Shown one piece after another: positions 11,913 to 23,560 of a DNA stretch of 64,000 nucleotides. Below the pieces are notes generated by a model. That model was not told where the DNA came from. It searched no databases and was given only the letters and a program-made list of their open reading frames with translations. The first letter of the stretch is position 1; each line of letters starts with the position of its first letter. The translations under genes were made by a program, and so were the position numbers. The stretch spans positions 34,452,537 through 34,516,536 of the forward strand of contig NC_083868.1 of NCBI RefSeq assembly GCF_032452875.1, written 5' to 3'. The stretch is from Bos javanicus (taxonomy: Eukaryota; Chordata; Mammalia; Artiodactyla; Bovidae).

Positions 11913-12722
11913 ATGTCGTGTGGGGCCACCCAAGACGGAAGGGTCATGGTAGAGAGGTCTGACAGAATGTGGTCCACTGGAAAAGGGAATGACAAACCAC
12001 TTCAGTATTCTTGCTTTGAGAACCCCATGAACAGTATGAAAAGGCAAAATGATAGGATACTTAAAGGGGAACTCCAAGCATTGGTAGGTGCCCAATGTGC
12101 TGCTGGAGATCAGTGGAGAAATAACTCCAGAAAGAATGAAGGGATGGAGCCAAAGCAAAAACAATACCCAGTTGTGGATGTGACCGGTGAGAGAAGCAAG
12201 GTCCCAGGGTGTAAAGAGCAATATTGCATAGGAACCTGGAATGTCAGGTCCATGAATCAAGGCAAATTGGAAGTGGTCAAACAGGAGATGGCAAGAGTGA
12301 ACATTGACATTCTAGGAATCAGCAAACTAAAATGGACTGGAATAGGTGAATTTAACTCAGATGACCATTGTATCTACTACTGTGGACAGGAATCCCTTAG
12401 AAGAAATGGAGTAGCCATCATGGTCAACAAAGGAGTCCGAAATGCAGTACTTGGATGCAATCTCAAAACCAACAGAATGATCTCTATTCGTTTCCAAGGC
12501 AAACCATTCAACATCACAGTAATCCAAGCTTATGCCCTGATCAGTAATGCTGAAGAAGCTGAAGTTGAATGGTTCTATGAAGACCTACAAGACCTTTTAC
12601 AGCTAACACCCAAAAAAGATGTCCTTTTCATTATAGGGGACTGGAATGCAAAAGTAGGAAGTCAAGAAACACCTCGAGTAACAGGCAAATTTGGCCTTGG
12701 AATACGGAATGAAGCAGGGTAA
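11913..12722 (+). pseudogene. BovB AP-like endonuclease frame, inactive
   Basis: A 269-codon frame whose residues 105-269 form the apurinic-endonuclease-like domain that nicks target DNA for RTE retrotransposition. Seen: GTWNVRSM with Asn110, and IGDWNAKVG with Asp243 and Asn245. The metal-binding glutamate expected in GISELKWTG is Lys138 (codon AAA at 12324). The frame ends at a premature TAA (12720) where other copies have CAA. The SDH box lies about 290 bases further on, beyond the L1 insertion, so the domain is not translated whole. The first 104 residues correspond to the poorly conserved leader. Confidence 0.9.
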
Positions 12723-12734
12723 AGACTAATAGAG

Positions 12735-12816
12735 GTTTTTTTTGTTTGTTTGTTTTTTAAACTTTACAATATTGTATTAGTTTTGCCAAATATCAAAATG
12801 AATCTGTATAGATCAG
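12735..12816 (-). mobile_element. 82-base L1 3'-end insertion inside BovB
   Basis: A T-rich start (complement of poly-A) followed by the ruminant L1 3' UTR end (ACAATATTGTATTAG). The flanking BovB sequence CTAATAGAG is duplicated at 12726-12734 and 12817-12825, a perfect 9-base TSD. This is a severely 5'-truncated L1 that inserted after the BovB. Confidence 0.93.
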
Positions 12817-13554
12817 CTAATAGAGTTTTGCCAAGAGACTGCACTGGTCATAACAAACACCCGCTTCCAACAACACAAGAGAAGACTCTACATATGGACA
12901 TCACCAGATGGTCAACACCAAAATCAAATTGGTTATATTCTTAGCAGCCAAAGATGGAGAAGCTCTATAAAGTCAGCAAAAACAAGACCAGGAGCTTACT
13001 GTGGCTCAGATCATAAACTCCTTATTCCCAAATTCAGACTGAAATTGAAGAAAGTGGGGTAAAACCACTAGGCCATTCAGCTATGATGTAAATCAAATCA
13101 AGGGATTTGATACAGTGGAAGTGAGAAATAGATTAAAGGGACTAGATCTGATAGACAGAGTGCCTGATGAACTATGGACGGAGGTTCGTGACATTGTACA
13201 GGAGACAGGGATCAAGACCATCCCCATGGAAAAGAAATGCAAAAAAAGCAAAAATGGCTGTCTGGGGAGGCCTTACAAATAGCTGTGAAAAGAAAAGAAG
13301 TGAAACGCAAAGGAGAAAAGGAGAGATATTCCTATCTGAATGCCGAATTCCAAAGAATAGCAAGGAGAGATTAAAAAAAAAAAAAGGCTTCCTCAGTGAT
13401 CAATGCAAAGAAATAGAGGAAAATAACAGAATGGGAAAGACTAGAGATCTGTTAAATAAATTAGAGATACCAAGGAAACATTTCATGCAAAGACGGGCTT
13501 GATAAAAGACAGAAATGGTATGGACCTAACAGAAGCAGAAGATATTAAGAAGAG

Positions 13555-13899
13555 GTGGCAAGAATACACAGAAGAGTGTACAAAAAAGAACTTCACGACC
13601 CAGATAATCACGATGCTGTGATCACTCACCTAGAGCCAGACATCCTGGAATGTGAAGTCAAGTGGGCCTTAGAAAGCATCACTATGAACAAAGCTAGTGG
13701 AGGTGATGGAATTCCAGTTGAGCTATTTCAAATCCTGAAAGATGATGCTGTGAAGTGCTGCACTCAATATGCCAGCAAATTTGGAAAACTCAGCAGTGGC
13801 CACAGGACTGGAAAAGGTCAGTTTTCATTCCAATGCCAAAGAAAGGCAATGCCAAAGAATGCTCAAACTACCGCACAATTGCCCTATCTCACACGCTAG
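13555..13899 (+). pseudogene. BovB reverse transcriptase, N-terminal piece
   Basis: A 114-codon frame with the RTE N-terminal RT block (ILECEVKWAL, NKASGGDGIP, ELFQILKDDAVK). It is in the correct frame only to about 13753, where a one-base deletion occurs (GTGAAGTGC where other copies have GTGAAAGTGC). The rest of the frame is out of phase. A second one-base deletion near 13884 puts the downstream RT into yet another frame. Confidence 0.88.
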
Positions 13900-14812
13900 T
13901 AAAGTAATGCTCAAAATTCTCCAAGCCAGGCTTCAGCAATGTGTGAACCGTGAACTTCCTGATGTTCAAGCTGGTTTTAGACAAGGCAGAGGAACCATAG
14001 ATCAAATTTCCAACACCTGCTGGATCATTGAAAAAGCAAGAGAGTTCCAGAAAAACATCTATTTCTGCTTTAGTGACTACAGCAAAGCCTTTGACGGTGT
14101 AGATCACAACAAACTGTTGAAAATTCTGAAAGAGATGGGAATACCAGACAACCTGACCTGCCTCTTGAGGAACCTATATGCAAGTCAGGAAGCAACAGTT
14201 AGAACTGGACATGGAACAACAAACTGGTTCCAAATAGGAAAAGGAGTACATCAAGGCTGTATATTGTCACCCTGCTTATTTAACTTATATGCAGAGTACA
14301 TCATGAGAAACGCTAGGCTGGAAGAAGCACAAGCTGGAATCAAGATTGCCGGGAGAAATATCAGTAACCTCAGATATGCAGATGACACCACCCTTATGGC
14401 AGATAGTGAAGAGGAACTAAAAAGCCTCTTGAGGAAAGTGAAAGAGGAGAGTGAAAAAGTTGGCTTAAAGCTCAACATTCAGAAAACTAAGATCATGGCA
14501 TCCGGTCCCATCACTTCATGGGAAATAGATGGGGAAACGGTGGAAACAGTGTCAGACTTTATTTTTGGGGGCTCCAAAATCACTGCAGATGGTGATTGCA
14601 GCCATGAAATTAAAAAACACTTACACCTTGGAAGGAAAGTTATGACCAACCTAGATAGTGTATTAAAAAGCAGAGATATTACTTTGCTAACAAAGGTCCA
14701 TCTACTCAAGGCGATGGTTTTTCCAGTGGTCACGTATGGATGTGACAGTTGGACTGTGAAGAAAGCTGAGCGCCGAAGAATTGATGCTTTTGAACTGTGG
14801 TGTTGGAGATGA
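13769..14812 (+). pseudogene. BovB reverse transcriptase core
   Basis: A 347-codon frame. Roughly the first 39 residues are read out of phase between two deletions, and true RT starts at about ISHASKVMLK (residues 40-50). RT motif A is DYSKAFDGVDHNK (Asp103, Asp109), motif B is GVHQGCILSP (about 159-168), and motif C is an intact YADD at residues 203-206 (14375-14386). The thumb and C-terminal part follow until a TGA at 14810, where other copies have AGA. The rest of the C-terminus continues in the frame at 14797-15144. All polymerase aspartates are present, but no complete protein can be made. Confidence 0.92.
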
Positions 14813-15154
14813 CTCTTGAGAGTCCCTTGGACTGCAAGGAGATCCAACCAGTCCATCCTAAAGGAGATCAGTCCTGTGTATTCATGGAAGGACTGATGCT
14901 GAATGTGAAACACCAATACTTTGGCCACCTCATGCGAAGTGTTGACTCATTTGAAAAGACCCTGATGCTGAGAGGGGTTGAGGGCAGGATGAGAAGGAGA
15001 CGTCAGAGGATGAGATGGCTGTATGGCGTCACTGACTGGATGGACATGAGTTTGAGTGAACTCTGGGAGTTGCTGATGGGCAGGAAGGCCAGGCGTGCTG
15101 TGGTTCATGGGGTCACAACGAGTCGGACAGGACTGAGCAAATGAACTGAACTGA

Positions 15155-15770
15155 AAATAATACAAAGTGACCTTTTTTTAAACTGAGATTTGGCTGTTTA
15201 ATTCCTTTCTATTTTTAAATAAATGCCTCTGAGATGGTTACCAGTCATTAGTAATTTCCAGAGTTCTCAAGAAGTTTATTTTGACAGTTTTCCTGGGTGC
15301 TCTTTTCGCTTTTATGGATAAGCGGATTTTCAGAGTCCTTTACTCTGTCATTTTGGGCCATTTTTCTGTTTTGTAGTTTCTGTTTCAAAATTCACTACAT
15401 TTCTTGGCTCAAGAATATAGATAAGTAGCTACTAAAGTACAGTGGAAAAAATCAGAGTTGAGATTGACCTTGAGCATGAAAGAGAGGATATTGAACGGAA
15501 AGGAGGACTGACAGAGACGTCTGAGAGTGAAGTTCATATGTATCTTGACAGAAGTTTTGGTGACACAACTGTAAGCTATGTCAGAAAATTAATGAGTGGA
15601 TATTTAAAATTTGCACTTTGTGTATGTAGGTTTTTTCAAATAAAAAACTATAAATAAATACTGAATTCTAATAATGCTGCATGTTCTAAAGTATCTAGAG
15701 GAAAATTCACTGATTTATGCAGTTAATTTACTTGAAATATGTCCAGAATAAAATGTATCCTTGGACTGAT
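15155..15770. other. Probable old L1 3' UTR piece, then unclassified DNA
   Basis: About 15180-15365 resembles an old L1 3' UTR segment (stretches such as 'gatggttaccagtcatt' and 'ttttgacagttttcctggg'). Beyond it the 71-codon plus frame at 15442-15657 has no recognisable motif, and I treat it as chance. Confidence 0.4.
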
Positions 15771-15780
15771 AGAGGAATTG

Positions 15781-16011
15781 GTGTGTGTGTACATGCACAT
15801 GCTCAGTGGCTTAGTCATGTCTGACTCTGTGCAACCCCATGGACTGTAGGACCAGGCTCCTCTGTCTATGGAATTTTCCAGGCAAGAGTACTGGAGTGGG
15901 TTTCCATTTCCCACTCCAAGGGATCTTCCTGACCCACAGATCGAATCCATATATCTTGTGTCTCCTGCATTGGCAGGCAGATTCTTTACACTGAGCCACC
16001 TGGGAAGCCCC
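15781..16011 (-). mobile_element. Bov-tA SINE
   Basis: A full antisense Bov-tA with its tRNA-like head ending in 'gagccacctgggaagcccc'. A perfect TSD, AGAGGAATTG, lies at 15771-15780 and 16012-16021. Confidence 0.95.
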
Positions 16012-16021
16012 AGAGGAATTG

Positions 16022-17490
16022 ATAGGTGTGTGAATAAGAAAGTCAAGTGAAATTTAATCATAAACAGATATTCACTGTAAAATTTTTTCAAAATCTTTAA
16101 TTTTGAAAAATAAATAGTAAAATGTTAGGGTAAACATTTAAAAGTAGAAGATAGACAATAGGTTTGAAACATATTTTGTTCATCTAATAATGTCCCAATA
16201 AAAATGACTATTATTTTTTTCAGAGTTAAAAATGTTTGAAATGTTGATAGAAATCTAAAAAGATAGAAGGCACTTATTTCCAGAATATAGCTATAATCTT
16301 CCAGAAATTTATATCTCCTAAACTGTGAGGAGAGAAATTAGTATCACTTACAGCTCTACCTAGGTAACACTTTAGAGGTTTTTTCCTATAATAAAATAAA
16401 AATATGAAACATGACTTTCCATTTTTCAGTACAATTTCTGTAAAAATAAGAGAAGTAGTAGCTGAATCAGATATCAAACTTTTATGAGGCCAGTGAATAC
16501 AATGGTTTAGTTCAAACCTCTTAAAAATAAAATAGGCTCATAGGAATCCCATGAGGTGAAAATTGTACATGCCAGCATTTGCAATCCAGTTAGTGTATAT
16601 GGGGACCACCTTCATTTTCCCAGCAATTTTATTAGCTAATAGTTTAAAATTTAATGTAAAGTGTGTTTTGTCATCCAACCTAGATTGTTTGCCTTTCTTT
16701 TGCAGAACTGCTTGGTTGTCATTTAATGTGATTGCATGATAGAAAGCCTGGCTATACACAGTAAAAATGTTAACAGCAGTCACCACCACAGCAGAATCTA
16801 TTACATAATTGGAAGATCAGCATAGTGCCTTTGGAGTTGAGAGGAAGAAATTGAATAGCTGGCTCATCATGCTGTTTAACAAAGCAGGAATCAGGACTGT
16901 AGGCAATAACACACTGACATCACAGGTCATCCAACTGTGTGGATCTCTATACCTAAGAGAGCAAATAGAACCCAGATACACAAGGCTGTTTGAGTGCTTT
17001 TTAATCACATTAGGAGATGTCTGTACTGTGTTTATCTTGCTCTCTTTTATGGACAAATAGAAATTCTTAGCACAATAAATGTGCTGACTCTCTGGCTATA
17101 GAAGTAAAAAAGAGAAAGAACTTTGTGATAACCAGAAAAGACATTTTAATACTTAGTTTCTAATGTGGAACCAGGCACATAATAATGATCCAGGCAATGT
17201 TTGCTGATTAAATAAAGGTATGAATGAATTTTTTAACACATCTTTATGAAATGAGAGCTATTTGCAAGGATTTGTTCTGGATTGCTTTCAGAGCACAAAT
17301 ATTCATGGTCTCAAGAAACCTACAAATTGCCACGGAAGATGAATTATTACAAATATTTATACCACAAGGGAGAAAATCATAAGAGCTATGTAACGGATAA
17401 AATTTGAGAGCTACTGGAATATAGAGGAAGGTAGAGTCATCTTAGAAGACTTTGTGAATTCAGTTGCAATTGGAGGGGTACTAAGATATT
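16022..17490. other. Unclassified; L2/MIR 3' end near 17155-17235
   Basis: No supported gene. The sequence at 17155-17235 ('ccaggcacataataatg' and 'gaatgaatttt') resembles the shared 3' end of L2/MIR-type repeats on the plus strand. Overlapping open frames on both strands at 16809-17060 show no family signature. Confidence 0.4.
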
Positions 17491-17526
17491 CATGCAGTAC
17501 TTGGATGCAATCTCAAAAACGACAGA

Positions 17527-18018
17527 ATGATCTCTGTTCGTTTCCAAGGCAAACCATTCAATATCATGGTAATCCAAGTCTATGCCCCGAACAGTAACAC
17601 TGAAGAAGCTGAAGTTGAACAGTTCTATGAAGACCTACAAGACCTTCTAGAACTAACACCCCCAAAAGATATCCTTTTCATTATAGGGTACTGGAATGCA
17701 AAAGTAGGAAGTCAAGAAACACCTGGAGTAAAAGGCAAATTTGGCCTTGGAGTACAGAATGAAGCAGGGCAAAGGCTAGTAGAGTTTTGCCAAGAGAACG
17801 CACTGGTCATAGCAAACACCATCTTCCAACAACACAAGAGCAGACTATACACACCAACATCACCAGATAGTCAACACCAAAATCAGATTGATTATATTCT
17901 TAGCAGCCAAAGATGGAGAAGCTCTATACAGTCAGCAAAAACAAGACCAGGAGCTTACTGTGGCTCAGATCATGAACTCCTTATTGCCAAATTCAGACTG
18001 AAATTGAAAAAAGTGTAG
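17527..18018 (+). pseudogene. BovB endonuclease C-terminal half, catalytic Asp lost
   Basis: A 163-codon frame covering the second half of the endonuclease, from MISVRFQGKP to the domain end RLKLKKV. The GSDHELL box (catalytic His region) is intact. The GDWN box reads GYWN: residue 55 is Tyr (codon TAC at 17689) where the long copy at 12.6 kb has Asp. The N-terminal half with the Asn and Glu ligands is missing because of the 5' truncation, so there was never an active nuclease at this locus. Confidence 0.9.
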
Positions 18019-18566
18019 AAAACCTCTAGACCATTCAGGTATGACCTAAATCAAAGCCCTTATGATTATACAGTGGAAGCGAGATATAGATTTAAGGGAC
18101 TAGATCTGATAGACAGATTGCCTGATGAACTATGGATGGAGGTTTGTGACATTTTACAGGAGACAGGAATCAAGATCATCCCCAAGAAAAAGAAATGAAA
18201 AAAAGCAAAGTGGCTGTCTGAGGAGGCCTTACAAATAGCTGTGAAAAGAAGGGACGTGAAATGCAAAGGAGAAAAGGAAAGATATAAGCATCTGAATGCA
18301 TAGTTCCAAGGAATAGCAAGAAGAGATAAGAAAGCCTTCCTCAGCGATCAATGCAAAGAAATAGAGAAAAACAACAGAAAGGGAAAGACTAGAGATCTCT
18401 TCAATAAATTAGAGATACCAAGGGAATATTTCTTGGAAAGATAGGCTCAATAAAGGACAGAAATGGTATGGACCTAACAGAAGCAGAAGATAATAAGAAG
18501 AGGTAGCAAGAATACACAGGAGAACTGCACAAAAAAGATCTTCACGACCCAGATAATCACGATGGT

Positions 18567-19896
18567 GTGATCACTCACCTAGAGCCAGACGTCCTGGAAT
18601 GTGAAGTCAAGTGGGCTTTAGGAAGCATCACTACAAACAAAGCTAGTGGAGGTGATAGAATTCCAGTGGAGCTATTCCAAATCCTGAAAGATGATGCTGT
18701 GAAAGTGCTGCACTCAATATGCCAGCAAATTTGGAAAACTCAGCAGTGGCCACAGGACTGGAAAAGGTCAGTTTTCATTCCAATCCCAAAGAAAGGCAAT
18801 GCCAAAGAATGCTCAAACTACTGCATAATTGCCCTCATCTCACACGCTAGTAAAGTCATGCTCAAAATTCTCCAAGCCAGGCTTCAGCAATACGTGAACC
18901 GTGAACCTCCAGGTGTTCACGCCGGATTTAGAAAAGTCAGAGAAACCAGAGATCAAATTGCCAACACCCGGTGGATCATCGAAAAAGCAAGAGTTCTGGA
19001 AAAACATCTATTTCTGCTTTACTGACTATACCAAAGCCTTTGACTGTGTGGATCACAACAAACTGTTGAAAATTCTGAAAGAGATGGGAATACCAGACCA
19101 CCTGACCTGCCTCTTGAGGAACCTATATGCAAGTCTGGAAGCAACAGTTAGAACTGGACATGGAAGAACAGACTGGTTCCAAATAGGAAAAGGAGTACAT
19201 CAAGGCTGTATATTGTCACCCTGCTTATTTAACTTATATGCAGAGTACATCATGAGAAACGCTAGGCTGGAAGAAGCACAAGCTGGAATCAAGATTGCGG
19301 GGAGAAATATCAATAACCTCAGATATGAAGATGACACCACCCTTATGGCAGAAAGTGAAGAAGAACTAAAGAGCCTCTATTCACTAAAGATGATAGTGAA
19401 AGAGGAGAGTAAAAAAGTTGGCTTAAAGCTCAACATTCAGAAAACGAAGAACATGGCATCTTGTCCCATCACTTCATGGGAAATACATGGGGAAACAGTG
19501 GAAACAGTGGCTGACTTTATTTTTTGGGGATCCAAAATCACTGCAGATGGTGATTGCAGCCATGAAATTAAAAGATGCTTACACCTTGGAAGAAAAGTTA
19601 TGACCAATCTAGACAGCATATTAAAAAGCAGAGACATTAATTTGCCAACAAAGGTCCACCTAGTCAAGGCTATGATTTTTCCAGTAGTCATGTATGGATG
19701 TGAGAGTTGGACTATAAAGAAAGCTGAGTGCCGAAGAATTCATGCTTTTGAACTGTGGTGTTGGATAAGCCTCTTGAGTGTCCCTTGGACCTCAAGGAGA
19801 TCCAACCAGTCCATCCTAAAGGAGATCAGTCCTGGGTATTCATTGGAAGCACTGATATTGAAGTTGAAAATCCAACACTTTGGCCACCTGATGTGA
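18567..19896 (+). pseudogene. BovB reverse transcriptase, frameshifted
   Basis: Two overlapping frames (18567-19025 and 18901-19896) together carry the RT from ILKDDAVKVLHS through the C-terminus. Motif A is DYTKAFDCVDHNK and motif B is GVHQGCILSP. Motif C reads YEDD (around 19324) in place of YADD. An extra segment (SLYSLKMIV, near 19373-19400) lies between motif C and the thumb, probably a small local insertion. The frame ends at a TGA near 19894 within the C-terminal region. Confidence 0.9.
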
Positions 19897-20199
19897 AGAG
19901 CTGACTCACTTGAAAAGACCCTGATGCTGGGAAGGATTGAGGGAAGGAGTAAAGGGGATGACAGAGGATGAGATGGTTACATGGCATCAGCAACTCAATG
20001 GGCATGGGTTTGGGTGGACTTCTGGAGTTGATGATGGACAGGGAGGCTTGGCGTGCTGAGATTCATGGAGTCGTTAAGGGTCAGACACGACTGAGTGACT
20101 AAAATGATCTGAACTGAAGATATAAATAGGAGAAATGAGGATGAGAAATTTAAGAAATTACAGGTAAATTTACATATAAGAATGATAATTGAATACACA

Positions 20200-21135
20200 T
20201 TAAATATACTTTTCTTTTTATCAACTTTATATAATTTACATATAATTCATAAAAGTCTATAGTTCAATGAGGTTTGAGACATTTATGTAGTTTTATAACC
20301 ACAACCACATTTCCATCACTTATTGGCTAATTCTCTCATGTTCTACATTAATATCCTATTGCAGTTGAAACAAACAACCAAAAAGTAGTGGCTTAAATCA
20401 ACACAAATGTATTAATTTACCCTTCTATCTACTAGAATTTCAAAATGAGTCTTACGGAAATGAGGTATTGATAGAGCTTTCTCCTCGTAAAGGCTCGAGG
20501 GGAAAATCCCTTCCTTTTCTTTGCCTCTTAGAGTTTCTAGAAGTGTCTAGAAGTTCCCTTGGCTTGCAGTCATACCACCCCAATCTTTAATTGTTACATT
20601 GGTTCTCTTCCTGTAACTCTTCCTGTGCCTGTCCTTGTGACTTCTTCTGCATCTCCTCATCACAGTTACAAAAGACCCACCTGGATAAAGTCCGGGATAA
20701 TATTCCTATCTCAGAGTCCTTAAATTAAACACATCTGCAAAGTTCCTCTTACCACATGGGGTGAGGCGCATTTTTGAGCTTGCCACATGCACTTTTGATT
20801 CTGTCCTTTGCCTAAACACTTGGCCCTTGGAAATCACTGATCTACTTTTTATCACTATAGTTTCACCTGTTTTGAAAATCATATAAATGGAATTGTACAG
20901 CATCCAGCAGTCTGTTGTTTCTGGATTCTTTTACTTGGCATGATACTTTTGAGATTCATCCGTACAGTTGAGGTTAAGAGAAGTATTTCATCTTTTTATT
21001 GTGGAATACTTATCATTGCATGAGTATCTCACAGTTTTACTCATTAACCATATGGTGGTCTTTTGGGTTTTTCCCTGGTTTTGACTTCTATGAATAAAAC
21101 TGGTATGAATATTTGGTTATCAGTACTGTTGTTTT
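20200..21135 (-). mobile_element. Old L1 3' region, antisense, split by another repeat
   Basis: The 20200-20340 part ('tataattcataaaagtc', 'ccacaaccacatttcc') and the 20796-21135 part ('catataaatggaatt', 'gagattcatccgt') match consecutive stretches of an old mammalian L1 3' region in antisense. Between them lies a second old repeat (about 20347-20790). Divergence is high. Confidence 0.65.
20347..20790 (+). mobile_element. Old interspersed repeat 'A', copy 1
   Basis: Carries 'agtggcttaaatcaaca' and, towards its end, 'ttaaacacatctgcaaag', hallmarks of a common old mammalian repeat that I cannot name with certainty. The same landmark occurs at about 29591 and, more weakly, at about 52735. Confidence 0.55.
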
Positions 21136-21210
21136 TAAATGTATTTTCTTTCTCTTGATTAAAAACATAAGTGTTCATAGGATGACTGCCGTATAGTAAG
21201 AGTATGTTAA

Positions 21211-21423
21211 CTTCATCAAGTGAAACTCCTCAGGTGTCTCCAACTCTTTGCAATCCTATAGACTGTAGCTTTCCAGGTTCCTCTGTCCATGGAATTCTCC
21301 AGGCCAGACTACTGGAGTGGATAGCCGTTTCCTTCTCCAGGGGATCTTCCCAACCCAGACATTAAACCCAGCTGTCCCGCATTGCAGGGATATTCTTTAC
21401 TGTCTAAGCCACCAGGAAAACCC
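21211..21423 (-). mobile_element. Bov-tA SINE, diverged
   Basis: An antisense Bov-tA with an altered tail start (GTGAAACTCCTCAGG) and a tRNA-like head ending 'gccaccaggaaaaccc'. No confident TSD. Confidence 0.88.
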
Positions 21424-21831
21424 ATTAAACTATTCTCCAGTGTGCATGTGACATTTTGTCTTCTCAGCAATGTGTAATTCAGTTGATCCCTATGTTTGCT
21501 TCATAGCAGTGTAAATAATACCTTGGATCTTATTTAGAAATGTCATCTCACTAGCCTCCCGGGGCAGTAGGTGAGAGCATGACTTTTGAGGGTCTAGTAG
21601 AACCAGGAACTAGATGGAATCAGGATGTGACACAGCTCTCAATTTTCCATTTTCCAGACATGCATGGTGCCCTGCTTATGTGTGCCTGTTTTAGTTTATA
21701 ACCCACTTTTCCCTGGTTCTCCATGAATATGGTGAAAGATCTATCCCCCAAACCTGCCAAGACTTCCCCCACTCCTGCTCCCCTCCATACTTGTGTAGCT
21801 CATTCCACATCTATCACCCGTAGTTTTTACT
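21424..21831. other. Unclassified, possibly upstream part of an LTR-like element
   Basis: No coding frame. It is richer in GC than its surroundings and may belong with the LTR-like sequence at 23561-23760 from which a BovB separates it, but this is only inference from position. Confidence 0.3.
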
Positions 21832-23490
21832 CATTTCATGCAAAATGGGCAAAATAAAGGGCAGAAATTGCTTGGACCTAACAGAAGCAAAAGATATTAA
21901 GAAGAGGTGGCAAGAATACACAGAAGAACTGTACAAAAAAGATCTTCATGACCCAGATAATCACAATGGTGTGATGGCTCACCTAGAGCCAGACATCCTG
22001 GAATGTGAAGTCAAGTGGGCCTTAGGAAGCATCACTATGTACAAAGCTAGTGGAGGTGATGGAATTCCAGTTGAGCTATTTCAAATCTTAAAAGATGATA
22101 CTGTGAAAGTGCTGCAAACAATATATGAGAAAATTTGGAAAACTCAGAAGTGGCCACAGGACCGGAAAAGGTCAGTTTTCCTTCCAATCCCAAAGAAAGG
22201 CAATGTTAAAGAATGCTCAAATTACCACACAATTGCACTCATCACACCTGTTAGCAAAGTAATGCTCAAAATTATCCAATACAGGCTTCAACAGTATGTG
22301 AACCATGAACTTTAAGATGGTCAAGCTGGTTTTAGAAAAGGCAGAGGAATGAGAGATCATATTGCTAATGTCTGGTGGATCATAAAAAAAGCAAGAAAGT
22401 TCCAGAAAAACATCAATTTCTGCTTTATTGATTATGCCAAAGCCTTTGACTGTGTGGATCACAACAAACTGTGGAAAATTCTTCAAGTGATGGGAATACC
22501 AGACCACTTGACCTGCCTCCTGAGAAATCTGTATGCAGGTCAAGAAGCAACAGATAGAACTGGACATGAAACAACAGACTGGTACCAAATTGAGAAAGGA
22601 GTACATCAAGGCTGTATTTTGTCACCCTGCTTATTTAACTTATATGCAGAGTATATCATGAGAAATGCTGGACTGGATGAATCACAATCTGGAATCAAGA
22701 TTGCTATGAGAAATATCAATAACCTCAGCTATACAGATGACACCACCCTTAAGGCAGAAAACAAAGAAAAAGTAAAGAGCCTCTTGATGAAATTGAAAAT
22801 GGAGAATGAAAAACTTGGCTTAAAACTCAACATTCAGAAAACTAAGATCATGGCATCTGGTCTCATCATTTCATGGCAAATAGATGGGAAACATTGGAAA
22901 CAGTGACAGACTTTATTTTGGAGGTCTCTAAAATCACTGCAGATGGTTGATTGCAGCCATGAAATTAAAAGACGCTTACTCCTTGGAAGAAAAGTTATGA
23001 CCAACCTAGACAGAAGATTAAAAAGCAGAGACATTACTTTACCAACAAAAGTCTGTCTGGTCAAAGCTACGGTTTTTCCAGTAGTCATGTATGGATGTGA
23101 GAGCTGGACTATAAAGAAAGCTGAGCGCTGAAGAATTTATGCTTTTGAACTGTGGCATTGGTGAAGACTCTTGAGAGTCCCTTGGACTGCAAGGAGATCC
23201 TAAAGGAAATCAGCCCTGAATATTCATTGGAAGGACTGATGCTTAAACTGAAACTCCAATACTTTGGCCACCTATACGAATAACTGACTTATTGGAAAAG
23301 ACCCTAATGCTGGGAAAGATTGAAGGCAGAGGAGAAGGGGAGAGCAGAGGATCAAATGGTTGGATGGCATCACCGATTCAATGGACATAAGTCTGAGTAA
23401 ACCCCAGGAGTTGTTGATGGACAGGGAGGCCTGGCGTGCTGCTTCCATGGGGTCACAAAGAGTCTGACACAACTGAGCTACTGAACTGAA
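21832..23490 (+). mobile_element. BovB LINE, 5'-truncated
   Basis: Begins at CATTTCATGCAAAATGGGC, just upstream of the RT, and ends in a CTGAA tail near 23490. RT frames at 21845-22315 and 22349-22906 are separated by a TAA near 22313. Motif A (DYAKAFDCVDHNK) and motif B are intact, while motif C reads YTDD (LSYTDDTTL). A one-base deletion near 22890 and many later changes break the C-terminus. Confidence 0.95.
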
Positions 23491-23560
23491 TATGCAGATA
23501 ATCTGAGTAGCTCTACTGCTGTTTGGTTTCCTTTCCCTGTCCCTTCAACTCTGCAGAATT

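Larger units (their letters stand above)
11696..15154 (+). mobile_element. Nearly full-length BovB LINE, inactive
   Basis: The longest BovB here. It has the BovB 5' region (GAGATACCCCACG near 11758), the endonuclease frame (11913-12722), the connector, the reverse transcriptase (13555-14812), the C-terminal part (14797-15144) and a CTGAA tail ending about 15154. The 5' end is uncertain: a possible TSD, GATACAAGTG at 11656-11665 versus AATACAAAGTG at 15158-15168, would put it near 11666. Lesions are a stop at 12720 (CAA to TAA), an 82-base L1 insertion at 12735-12816, one-base deletions near 13753 and 13884, and a stop at 14810 (AGA to TGA). Confidence 0.95.
17491..20116 (+). mobile_element. 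BovB LINE, 5'-truncated, inactive
   Basis: Starts inside the endonuclease (ATGCAGTACTTGGATGC) and runs to the CTGAA tail at about 20116. A short possible TSD, AAGATAT, lies at 17483-17489 and 20117-20123. Coding pieces are the endonuclease C-terminus (17527-18018), the RT (18567-19025, 18901-19896) and the C-terminus, separated by stops and frameshifts. It is 2.6 kb of the roughly 3.3-kb element. Confidence 0.95.

Noticed and set aside
16688..16706. Splice-acceptor-like polypyrimidine tract followed by AG (TTTCTTTTGCAG)
   Set aside because: All three frames after it close within about 40 bases and no donor or conserved exon is visible; such sites are common by chance.
16809..17060. Overlapping open frames on both strands (83 and 79 codons)
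   Set aside because: Neither translation shows a recognisable domain, and there is no promoter, Kozak context or repeat origin to support coding.
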